Part shown: positions 9,505 to 17,602 of the stretch, piece by piece
Position numbering within the stretch: position 1 is the first letter of the stretch
Layout of the letters: each line of letters begins with the position of its first letter
Source: Saccoglossus kowalevskii
Lineage: Eukaryota; Hemichordata; Enteropneusta; Harrimaniidae
Assembly: GCF_000003605.2 (NCBI RefSeq)
Contig: NW_003119365.1
Span: forward strand, 1-17,602
DNA length: 17,602 nt
Direction of reading: 5' to 3'
Program-made: the position numbers and the translations under genes
The notes under the pieces: model-generated
The model's input: only the letters and a program-made list of their open reading frames with translations
The model's database searches: none
What the model was told of the DNA's origin: nothing

Positions 9505-11467
9505 AATATTTAATATAAAACATGTTAATTCACAAAATTAGTACTGTTAATGACTTCAGTTGATTAAACTGCATTCATTCAAGTCTAAAGTTCAAGTTCG
9601 AGTTTAAATTCCATTTACAATGAATTGAAACAAACAAATGGTATTATTTATTAATACCAAGCTGATTCTCATCTTGGGAAACCTGTTATAAAATGACCGA
9701 CTATAAGAATCTTACACATACCAATTTAGTATGAAACTTAAAAAGGGTTTACAAAGGGTCACATAAGAATCACATAAAACTTTCGGCAGATTTTGTAAGA
9801 CCAGATTCCATTAATTTAATTTGGAAAAGATTGCCAATATTTTGGATGGTAGAGAAATCAAAGGGAACGAGTTAAATTAGATTAATCCCTCAGAGATCAG
9901 AAGTCATTAGATTATCAATACTTATAAGGAGGTATCGGATAATGACATTACTTTGAAAGGTACAGTCATCAGAAATTGCCTATATACGAAAAGTTGAAGA
10001 CATCCGTACCACTGATACTTAAAAAAAGTTACATTTAGGCTGAAATTGCTGATATCTGTTAAAGGTTTACAGAGGCATTAAGTTTGGTTATATCTAGCAA
10101 TCACCGACATCTTGCAAAGTAAAGTCATCAGATATTGCCAATCCTTATCATTCATATTCTCATCCACTTTTGAGTCCGATATCGACGTCCCCAGTGACGA
10201 CCAGTTTAATTTGTGTACAGTTTCAAGGTTTTTTGTAATGTAGGAATAAATTGTAGGTACATATAAAGTACATGTAATTTCAAAACCAAACATTTCCAGT
10301 ATATGAGATATTTCGTGGACATAATATGTTAGAAAACGTATCTTAACTTAGCCCACATAAATAAATATATTTGTTGTCGCTCATAAATGATTAGTTCGTA
10401 TCTGAGTTCAAGTACACAAAACAATGATGATACGGATTAGGTTGTCCTATTACAAGTCATTCGTCTGGATCTATAGTTATACAGCAACAAAATATACATC
10501 TCATCCCTATATACCATGGCAACCAGTTACCATGGTAACATTAATATTATAAATTAAATACAGGATACCACTCCAGCAATTTAACAAGTACATTTTAATA
10601 GCTGCTTCGTAAACTTGGACGTTTTTTCCCCAATCGCTTACGCGGTTGTCTAGCAAGATTAGAGTTTTACACAATATGTACCATTTCTGTCAGAGCGCTA
10701 CTCTTTCAGCGGCAACAGACCCACACAGTAGAAGCAGCCGGAAAGCAGAGGTCCCAAGACAGGGCGACATTTGGTTGTTTTGTCACGCAAGTATGAAGAT
10801 GAATGGAAACTAGTGTATGCAGTGTTTTAAACCAGAGAACACATATAATGTAGCATGGAGACCCTTGAGAATACAGACAGTGTCTGTGCATCTAAGCAAC
10901 GCAATCACTATAAGCATCAGAATGTCTGAGAAATCCTATAACATAAAATCTGATTAGATAACACATTGGTAATAAACTATTCAAGATTGCTATAGACAAA
11001 GAAGCCAGTTTCAAAAACTATAAGTTTGTGCCGTATTTTTCAGTCGGAAGTTATTTATATTTTCAATGAAAGGGTAGAAATAAACAAAATTGAATTCCTA
11101 CTAAAATAAATTGTCCATACTTTCTTTTACATGTTATGCTTGCACAGAATAAACAGATTTCAACAAACGTTAATGGCAGATACTCATGCAATTACAACCA
11201 CAAAATGGTACATTCCTCGAAATATTTTTATAGACTACTCACGCAGTACACAAAGGTATTTTACTACAACTACAGTGTGACCATTACACAAATAACTATC
11301 ATATGGCGGGGTAAACTTCTCAATGGCTAGCCGAAAAGATATAGTACGTGTAACAATAGCAAAGGCTTCGTACAGTCACACCCAGTATTTTTAAAGCACA
11401 CAGAAACGACTACAAAACAGTGACTTTAGGTGACTGCTAACAATATGCTCACATCACCTGAACTTAC
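9505..11467. other. Non-coding stretch with regulatory-like motifs
   Basis: No supported exon. It contains a short repeated word (9956-9980 and 10116-10139) and the X-box-like sites at 10510-10539. A slightly GC-richer patch at 10690-10790 is open in several frames on both strands but has no consistent exon boundaries. It could be the intron of a long minus-strand gene, or intergenic. Confidence 0.4.
10526..10539. promoter_or_regulatory. Perfect palindromic X-box (RFX-type site)
   Basis: GTTACCATGGTAAC fits the RFX consensus GTNRCC-N2-RGYAAC at every position and is self-complementary. A weaker relative (ACCATGGCAAC) lies immediately before it at 10513-10523. RFX sites in animals typically sit in promoters of ciliary genes or in enhancers. 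No gene start is visible nearby, so the target is unknown. Confidence 0.5.
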
Positions 11468-11570
11468 GTCAAGGATATCATCAATCAATACCACACCTTG
11501 CTTACGCTTTCTCACCAAAACATTTGCATTTTGATTCCTCGATATTGTAACATGTGTGTGTACTTTTTAT
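11468..11570 (-). CDS. Low-confidence exon candidate region, two incompatible readings
   Basis: Reading A: a minus-strand segment ending at 11468 with the excellent donor GAC|GTAAGT. Its frame encodes VLVRKRKQGVVLIDDILD and ends in phase 0, which could join the phase-0 exon at 7723 across a 3.7-kb intron. Its acceptor is poor (best AG just above 11537). Reading B: a 55-nt exon at 11516-11570 with acceptor TTAATATCAG and donor TTTTG|GTGAGA, encoding a Cys-rich piece containing HTCYNIEESKCKCFG. The two readings use different frames and cannot both be right. There is no homology support for either. Confidence 0.25.
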
Positions 11571-12218
11571 CTGATATTAATTATCAAATACAGATTCCAC
11601 TCATTTCTCTACCCTTTCAATACTATCAATTCTTCATTCAAATTCGAGGGCAACATTTTACTACAATTGTTGTTTTAGTTTATAGACATAATTTACCATT
11701 GTCTATTGCTCCTGATCAAAATCTTCAAAATATATTCAGAAATTTTGTATTTGTTAATAATGAAAAAAGTTAACAACAAATTACAAATATAATGTAAAAA
11801 AAAAAACTTCAGTTAAACTAAATGTCATAAAAAAAAAAACTATTGATATTGACTTATTGATACAAGCACAAACATTCTGCGAGTTATAATTGGCTATATA
11901 GTTGAAATCTGTGCATATTAATTAGATGATATACATGTACATATAATAAACCAATTGTTAACAGTTCTAAGGTTTCAATGATTTAACAGAATAATTCCTA
12001 GAAAAATCTTGTAACATATAAATTATGAACCTTATTAACTGGGTTGAGCCTTGTTTCTTAGGTTTGGAGCAACAAAAGATCATTTTGGTTAAATCTCAAA
12101 ACTGACCTAGTTTTATTATGCCTTTTGAATTTTTGTAGTATGTTTATGTTTTCAACACAAATATTATTATTAAAGTCACACTGTATAGAAAACTTTGTAC
12201 CAAGTAGGGTTCCTATTT

Positions 12219-12232
12219 GTTTCCATGGAAAC
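12219..12232. promoter_or_regulatory. Palindrome GTTTCCATGGAAAC (X-box-like)
   Basis: A perfect 14-base palindrome that matches 12 of 14 positions of the RFX consensus. Related conserved non-coding motifs in vertebrates have been linked to RFX binding. Function here is inferred only. Confidence 0.3.
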
Positions 12233-12326
12233 AGCTTGTCACTACCACCATTATAATCTACTGTAACAAAAACATGTTACTTGAAATATATACTGACATG
12301 TGGACCCCTCCGGGCTTTTATTTTAC

Positions 12327-12428
12327 CAGGGATTTATATTGCAGGCTAACATTTTAGGCATAACGCAATTTAAGCCACTCAGAACTGTCAACTGGAGACC
12401 GCGTAATATGAGAATTATCTCCTCCAAA
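12327..12428 (-). CDS. Low-confidence exon candidate, internal or terminal
   Basis: A strong minus-strand acceptor (CCTGCTTTTTTTCTGAG) ends just above 12428. In one frame the sequence encodes FGGDNSHITRSPVDSSEW and a few more residues, then TAA at 12356-12354, with AATAAA at 12322-12317 about 35 bases later, as in a terminal exon. In another frame it stays open to a donor CTG|GTAAAA, giving a 102-nt phase 2-2 exon that is Leu/Ile-rich and ends NINP. Phase 2-2 matches the LRR exon at 17072, but the repeat register does not fit a standard LRR. I cannot choose between the readings, and it may be chance. Confidence 0.22.
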
Positions 12429-14094
12429 CTCAGAAAAAAAAGCAGGGTCAGAATCTGACTGGGTAGTTTTTATCACTCAACGCCAGCCAAGGTTACACAC
12501 ATACTAATACACCTGCACTCTTGGATGGAGCTCTTACTGACAACTTCCTGACAATGGCTGCCAAAGACATTTTTCATGTCATGTTGCATGCAGTGAACAT
12601 TTCATTTAGAATTTTTGAATCATGCAGCTTTCAAAGAATTTCATCCTTATGAACACTTTCAAAAATAAAACTGCGAAAATTGGTAGCTGTGAAATTTTAT
12701 AGCGACAAAAATTCAATGCAATGAAAATAAATGTTTACAGTGTTATGATAAAAGCACCATGCCACAATTAAATGCAATCTTCTTCTAATAATATTCAGGT
12801 TCCAGAATTACTTCTCGGGAATATATTTGTGTTTATTCACACTCTCAAATATTTAGCTTTAACAGAATAAGGCAGCTTCTTGTGGGAATATAAAGATCTA
12901 CTGGGATGTAGGTAACACATCAAAACATTAAGCATGGAAAATCATGCCATGAACTTTTTACAAGTTTCTTGTCCTCATATAAACTTTGTAGGAAACTGTA
13001 TTTTTTTTATTTATTTTTTTTCAGTAATATTTTCAAATATATATTGCTATAATTTTTTGGAAGACGAAGTCAACTTTTGTCACCTGTTACATTATTTTTT
13101 CCCCATATTTTTAGGACAAATTTGATCAGTAGGAAATTATGTCCATTTGGTTAAAAATTTACCAAAAAATTCTAGAAAAATACATGATAATGTGCATAAG
13201 GTTGCACTAGCAATTTAGCTGCAAAAACGGTTGGCTGCTCATATTTTTTGGTAATAATAAAAACTTTCATTAAATTTTAGCGACCAAGAATGTCCTCAAA
13301 ATTTTGTGAATATTTCACAAGTTTTTTTTTCTTCTTTATTTTTTTTCCATTAAATATTGTCAAAATAAATTTAGAGTGAATTTCTGCATAATTAAAAAGT
13401 AAAATTTTATAGATTTAATGCTATATCAATATTTAACCCAGATAAAACTCTGTGTACTGACCACCCGGTCTGTGAGAATATACTTATATTGCCTAAGGAA
13501 AGCCACCACTATGCCCTAATGACATCTCATTTGTGTAAAGTATGTGCGGAAGTACCAATAGACAAAAGGATAGAGTAGACTAACACAGGTGTACTGAAGG
13601 TCCATTTATAGCTGCGATTCGTCTTTACCTACATTTACAATTAATTTATCACCATGGCAACGTCATGACAGCTGCTGTTTTGATTTCCATTGCAAACTTG
13701 ACTTATCTACTAAATGACTGATAGGTAAATATACAAAGTGTCCAAAGTCATTTAAATTCCAGTGGTGTAGTCCTGTTAAGGTTGTGAACATGCACAACAT
13801 GATTCCACCCACTGTACTACCCCTAAAATCACAGCAGTAGCAACTACACATATGGAGACGTTAACACCCAAAAAAAAAAAAAATACCACTCTATGATTTC
13901 AAGTAATAACTTTGCACACATGGTTTAATATGACACAACTCATTAGTAAACTAACAGAAAATGATCACCAGAAAATGAGCATTCTTGAAATTTATAAATC
14001 AGAATATGGTCGGTTTATCAATTTTATCACGTATACATCTACTTAGTACAACTGCAATAAAGCATGTCTTCCCATGTAAAAAATCTCAGCTTAC
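12429..14094. other. Non-coding AT-rich stretch
   Basis: No gene is supported. Poly-T and poly-A runs are common (13000-13060, 13320-13350, 13870-13882). The minus frame 13663-13851 follows a good acceptor (GCTACTGCTGTGATTTTAG) but has no usable donor. A minus-strand frame near 13540-13615 has a TM7-like look but only about 30 codons and weak boundaries. Confidence 0.4.
13648..13661 (+). promoter_or_regulatory. X-box-like site, one mismatch
   Basis: ATCACCATGGCAAC matches the RFX consensus GTNRCC-N2-RGYAAC at all but the first position. It is one of several such near-matches in the right half of the window. Confidence 0.3.
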
Positions 14095-14172
14095 TTCCCA
14101 TCTACCATTACACAGTTTCCACTCAAACATGAGAATGGGGAATCAGTCAGCACCGCTAATTGCCCTTGGGAG
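14095..14172 (-). CDS. Low-confidence exon candidate (78 nt, phase 2-2)
   Basis: The minus-strand segment lies between a mediocre acceptor (AATCTCATGAAG) and a good donor (GGGAA|GTAAGC). It encodes about 25 residues including QLAVLTDSPFSCLSGN, followed by CVMVDG. The Leu and Phe spacing is partly LRR-like, and the phase (2 in, 2 out) matches the LRR exon at 17072-17143, so it could lie downstream in the same gene. However, joining the two directly puts the repeat register off by two residues. Stops bound it on both sides in this frame. Without an alignment it remains a candidate only. Confidence 0.25.
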
Positions 14173-14434
14173 CTTCATGAGATTACTAACCCACAAAAGG
14201 CAGTGTTGTGACACAAGTCATTAACAGAACACTGTGAAAAATAGGTCAAGACAGTAAACTATCAAAACAAAACTAGAAGCTAAGGATACATTAGCCAGAT
14301 TCTGTTGTGTTGCCTTTAATTAGATCAATCAATCTCCATCACAAACTGGGAACATCAAATAAAAAGGTATCCATTTTGTTTAATCAGTGCTGGCATCGCT
14401 TAGACTTACGATGGAAACTACTTCTCTCAGAAGC

Positions 14435-14456
14435 TTTTTTTTTTTTTTTTTTTTTT
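14435..14456 (+). repeat. Poly-T tract (22 T)
   Basis: An uninterrupted 22-base T run. It could be the poly(A) tail of a retroposon inserted on the minus strand, but no body or target-site duplication is recognisable. Confidence 0.8.
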
Positions 14457-16097
14457 AAGTGTAACTTTAGTTAGCTTTATCTTTATACTTTAAATTTTAC
14501 ACATACAAAAAAAAACTTATTACAAATATTCAAACTCCATCATATAAAGTCATCCAACCCATATTCACAATGTTGAACCTCTTTTTATGTGTTGTTGTTA
14601 TTCCACCCACGGCTCTTAAACTTTTCAGTATTTGGTGTTGTTTATTTCACCTAGGATATTGGCCCAGTACCGCTAACTAGTAGGTGGATATACTGGAATA
14701 ATAGCCCAAGCCCATTAAGTATCATCAAGTACCCTCCTAATTGCCTCTCCACAACTCTAATGACTAACACTTTGTGTGATTTTGGAAAACATACTTTCAT
14801 CAACCTCTTTACCAGCATGCGTTACAGCGACTTTTTGTTGTGTATTCTATCATTCCCATGGACGTGCACACATGCCACCGCCCCAAAAATATACAGTAAG
14901 ATTGTCTCGGAAATAAAATAGAATCTATCACCATGTGGCGACTAGCAGGTGAATAAAGTCTCGGTCAAGCCTGTCCCGTGAAACAACAAAACATGCTTAC
15001 ACAGCCGATACGAACAGTACTTTTCAGAATAAATTCAAATTCTTTTGAAAAGCACTCCCCCAACTCTGAAAAGCAAATAATGTGTGTACAATCAGGAATT
15101 TTAAGTGTGTGAATGAACCAACCGAAAAAACCTTGCACGTGCATCTACAAGATCAAGTTTTTTGTGTTTTTTTAAATTTCACAAAAAAATCTTTTGTCAG
15201 TATTTTCCAAATGAATTACCTCTGTACTGCAGTACGTTGTAAATAGAAGTCGACTTCAGGTCCCAATTCAACTTAGTACAATGTTCCACTGCTAGTATTA
15301 TATTTCCCTAAACAATAAGTTGGAATCATCCATTTTCACTGAATAACATGCAAAGGCATAACAGTCATTAAAACTATCAAGATCAAATAAAAATCATAAT
15401 ATAAAAACCAATATTATCCACTCAACTAGAAACGTACTGTATATTCAAAGGAGTTGTGAAATAAATGTCTATTTCGAGAACACATACTTATAGTTAAAGA
15501 CTGACAGGTCACCTTACGGGTGTCATTTGGCAAAGAATAAACACGAGAGGGAGGCTTCAAGTATGCTAGAGTCTGCTACCCCAGTAACAGCATTCTTGTA
15601 CTACTGTTCTGTTTGACAAACACTTTAAAAACAACGGGATTATCTCTTCATTAAATATTAATATGGCTGGACCTTGCTTTACTGTTTTTATTCCGTTTTT
15701 AATTGGTCAAGGTATCACTGGCATCAAGGTTCCTTAGTCTCAGCGTGTTATTTGTATTTAAAAAAAAAAATGATCACCCATGACAGAACATGGGTTATTT
15801 TATGCTAAGACCCTGGGGGCGAGAAAAAGAACCAGCAACAATGAAGTAATTATTATTCCACGTATATATCATGTATGTCGTTTGTCTTGTTAATTAGATT
15901 AAGCAAAAGAGCAGGTTTAGTCGTGCCTTTTCTTTTCTTTTTAAATAGTAGACTGACGAGTGCCATATTCTTGCAACTGATAGACAAATATTATTTTATC
16001 TCATAGCAAGGATGAATGATGAACACTAACAGTGCTTCTCAGAGTCTAACACTCATTGACACCCGTTCACCATCAACTAAGTCTGAATCGTACGTGT

Positions 16098-16113
16098 GAT
16101 AATCCCGATCAGT
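16098..16113 (+). repeat. Copy 2 of the dispersed 16-mer
   Basis: Identical to 4946-4961 (GATAATCCCGATCAGT), same orientation. Just downstream lies an X-box-like sequence (16147-16160). Confidence 0.5.
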
Positions 16114-16146
16114 GAAAAAAAATTCTATCCGGTAGCGGTGCATGTG

Positions 16147-16160
16147 ATCGCCATAGCAAC
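16147..16160 (+). promoter_or_regulatory. X-box-like site, one mismatch
   Basis: ATCGCCATAGCAAC differs from the RFX consensus GTNRCC-N2-RGYAAC only at the first base. Confidence 0.28.
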
Positions 16161-16471
16161 AGAATCAGGGATGTAGAAATGAGTACTGGTTTATAGATTG
16201 CAGCTGAAATGACTGCATCTGTGTGGTGTAAAGCAAACAAGTCTATCCACCCAGACTTCCTCCTTGAGTATTTCCATCATTTCTCTGGTTCATTACTCAT
16301 TTTCGTCATTAAGGAGACACAAATTACAAATTCCACAGCGAAGTAACTAAAATAACTTAACGACATAAAGTCGTGAGTGGTTGCAATCTTAGTTCGGAAA
16401 CCTGGCATGAAGGGGGGGGGGTTATATAATATAAGCAACACAATCACATAAATGGAAGTTTCCATTAAAAT

Positions 16472-16489
16472 ACAGTATTTTCTCTATTA
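16472..16489 (+). repeat. Second copy of the ACCGTATTTTCTCTATTA-type end
   Basis: ACAGTATTTTCTCTATTA matches 5331-5348 at 17 of 18 bases in the same orientation. Probably a remnant of the same dispersed transposon-like family. Confidence 0.4.
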
Positions 16490-17071
16490 GTATCGCATGT
16501 CATAAATGACAGATGTGTGTCCATTTAAAGTGAGTAATATTTTAATGATTTTGCATTCAATGAATGTAATTTATAATTTGAGATGCGCATCAAATAGAGC
16601 AAATACGATAAGCCACATAACTTTACCTTACTCCATAAAAAAATTAAGCTAGTTTCAAAAACAGGCCAGAACATGCAGCAACAAGCTAGTTAATGATTTA
16701 TAAGTTCAGTTGATGATTTTTAAAATCAGTCTATCATTTTCTCTGAAGTTGATAAACAATCTCTGCATCCAAATATCCATGCAAATATACAAACACCGAG
16801 ATAAAAAATATCAAAATAGTGATAACATCCTCCTTCGCAAAAAGTAAAAGAAACTTATAATTGCTTGGCATTTAAAATTTTGAGTCAAAGTAAAAGTATG
16901 ACATACCAGTATGGGGCTGTAATTCTGAGTCACAGCATGCACGTGCTGTCACTGTGTACTACGTATGTAGTGGCTTTTACACTGTGGTTTATAGGGCTGG
17001 TAACCACATGCATGTATCCGTACAAATTACAAGAACATGGAAGTAAATAAAGCAAAGTGAACGGAACTTAC

Positions 17072-17143
17072 AGACGATACAGGATGGGCATGTTTGCAAA
17101 CAACAACTCTGGTAAACTTTGCAGATTGTTATTATTCAACCTC
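17072..17143 (-). CDS. Leucine-rich repeat exon (one 24-residue LRR)
   Basis: The exon is 72 nt on the minus strand with textbook borders: a long pyrimidine tract ending TTACTTTACAG just above 17143 and the donor CT|GTAAGT below 17072. It is phase 2 at both ends. The frame gives RLNNNNLQSLPELLF followed by ANMPILYRL, fitting the LRR pattern LxxNxLxxLPxxxFxxMPxLxxL. One exon per 24-residue repeat, always in phase 2, is the known layout of LRR ectodomains in LGR-type receptors (glycohormone and relaxin receptors, LGR4-6), Slit, LRIG, peroxidasin and adhesion GPCRs of the ADGRA type. The rest of the gene must lie upstream, beyond the right edge, and downstream at lower coordinates. Which family it belongs to cannot be told from one repeat. 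Confidence 0.8.
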
Positions 17144-17602
17144 CTGTAAAGTAACAGTGATAAAAAAAAAAGTTACAACAAAAATTAAATAAGAAAGTTA
17201 CCCAACATAGAAATCCCTAAGCCCTCAACTATGGAATTCCGGGCGCAGTAAAAATGACAAGTGAAGAGAGACACGTGTTTCTTTTGATTAGTTTCAGTTC
17301 ATTGCATTGCCTTTATGTGGGGTTCTGCCCTCTCTCGTTTCCTTTAGACTTTTCATAGAATTAGAGCCACTGCCTTCGGGCCACAGCTCTCGTAATCAAA
17401 AGAATTTGCAGTGTTATTTTCACTGTGGTTTAGAAATGCAATTAGAATTACCAAAGGTAGGTAATTAATTGGACCCCCCTATCAAATACCGTATAACGCG
17501 GCGGTCACGCCTATCTTTTGTTTTAGCGATACTGGCACCGTGTTTTGTGATCATAACGTCCCCAGTTTCAGGCTACGGATGGTCACTGTTGGTGATGTGG
17601 GC
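17144..17602. other. Probable upstream intron of the LRR gene
   Basis: It begins, on the minus strand, with the pyrimidine tract of the LRR exon acceptor (A-rich at 17161-17171 on plus). No other exon is visible. A GC-richer patch at 17487-17510 starts TACCGTATAACGCGGCGG and may be another repeat-family end. A CACGTG E-box is at about 17271-17276. Confidence 0.4.

Larger units (their letters stand above)
14173..17071. other. Non-coding stretch, possibly intronic to the LRR gene
   Basis: It lies downstream, on the minus strand, of the LRR exon. A 22-base poly-T run is at 14435-14456 and a 10-G run at 16412-16421. The open frames at 16277-16465 (minus) and 16865-17050 (plus) show no motif. A 55-nt minus segment (15518-15572) has a donor GTAAGG but only a fair acceptor. 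No second convincing LRR exon was found. Confidence 0.4.

Noticed and set aside
10706-10891. Possible exon on either strand in a GC-richer patch
   Set aside because: Several frames are open on both strands, so open reading is uninformative; no consistent donor and acceptor pair.
13541-13636. Minus-strand frame with LYPFVYWYFRTYF, resembling the end of a GPCR TM7
   Set aside because: Only about 30 codons, weak acceptor, an immediate stop upstream in frame, and no other GPCR segments found.
13663-13851. Minus-strand 62-codon frame after a strong acceptor-like tract
   Set aside because: No plausible donor and no recognisable motif.
15518-15572. Minus-strand 55-nt segment encoding TLAYLKPPSRVYSLPNDT with donor GTAAGG
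   Set aside because: The acceptor is weak, phase does not match neighbouring candidates and there is no homology support.
16277-16465. Minus-strand frame following a C-rich tract ending CATGCCAG
   Set aside because: The tract is a 10-base homopolymer that may mimic a pyrimidine tract; translation has no motif and no good donor.
1-17602. tRNA, rRNA, CRISPR array or bacterial operon
   Set aside because: No tRNA A/B boxes with a cloverleaf, no rRNA-like sequence, no spaced direct repeats with unique spacers and no prokaryote-like open frames were seen.

Overview
The window looks like AT-rich, gene-poor animal nuclear DNA. It has long non-coding stretches, short exons with GT-AG boundaries, microsatellites, a satellite-like array and a non-autonomous transposon-like element. 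No open frame is long enough to be a bacterial or intronless gene. The compound repeat at the left end (about 155-bp units, then a GAC/GACGG minisatellite and a GC-rich hairpin) resembles dispersed repeats I associate with bivalves and other molluscs. A mollusc or other marine lophotrochozoan is therefore my guess; it is inferred from memory, not shown.

Layout. Bases 1-640 are the compound repeat. Bases 641-5880 are non-coding apart from a pentanucleotide array (2921-3070), short motifs and weak exon candidates. Bases 5885-7723 hold the best-supported gene model: the last three coding exons of a minus-strand gene for an unrecognised membrane protein. Their phases agree across two introns and they end in a stop, with a possible polyadenylation signal downstream. 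Bases 8037-8690 are a CA-rich degenerate minisatellite. Bases 9188-9504 are a MITE-like inverted-repeat element. Bases 9505-17071 are mostly non-coding, with several RFX-type X-box-like sites and a few minus-strand exon candidates of low confidence. At 17072-17143 there is a convincing minus-strand 72-nt exon encoding one leucine-rich repeat, so an LRR gene enters the window from the right.

All supported coding sequence is on the minus strand. I cannot tell whether the LRR exon and the membrane-protein C-terminus belong to one gene or two; no continuous exon chain links them. Nothing here has the look of a defence, biosynthetic or phage system. The points most worth checking are the unidentified membrane protein, the identity of the LRR gene, and the repeat elements.
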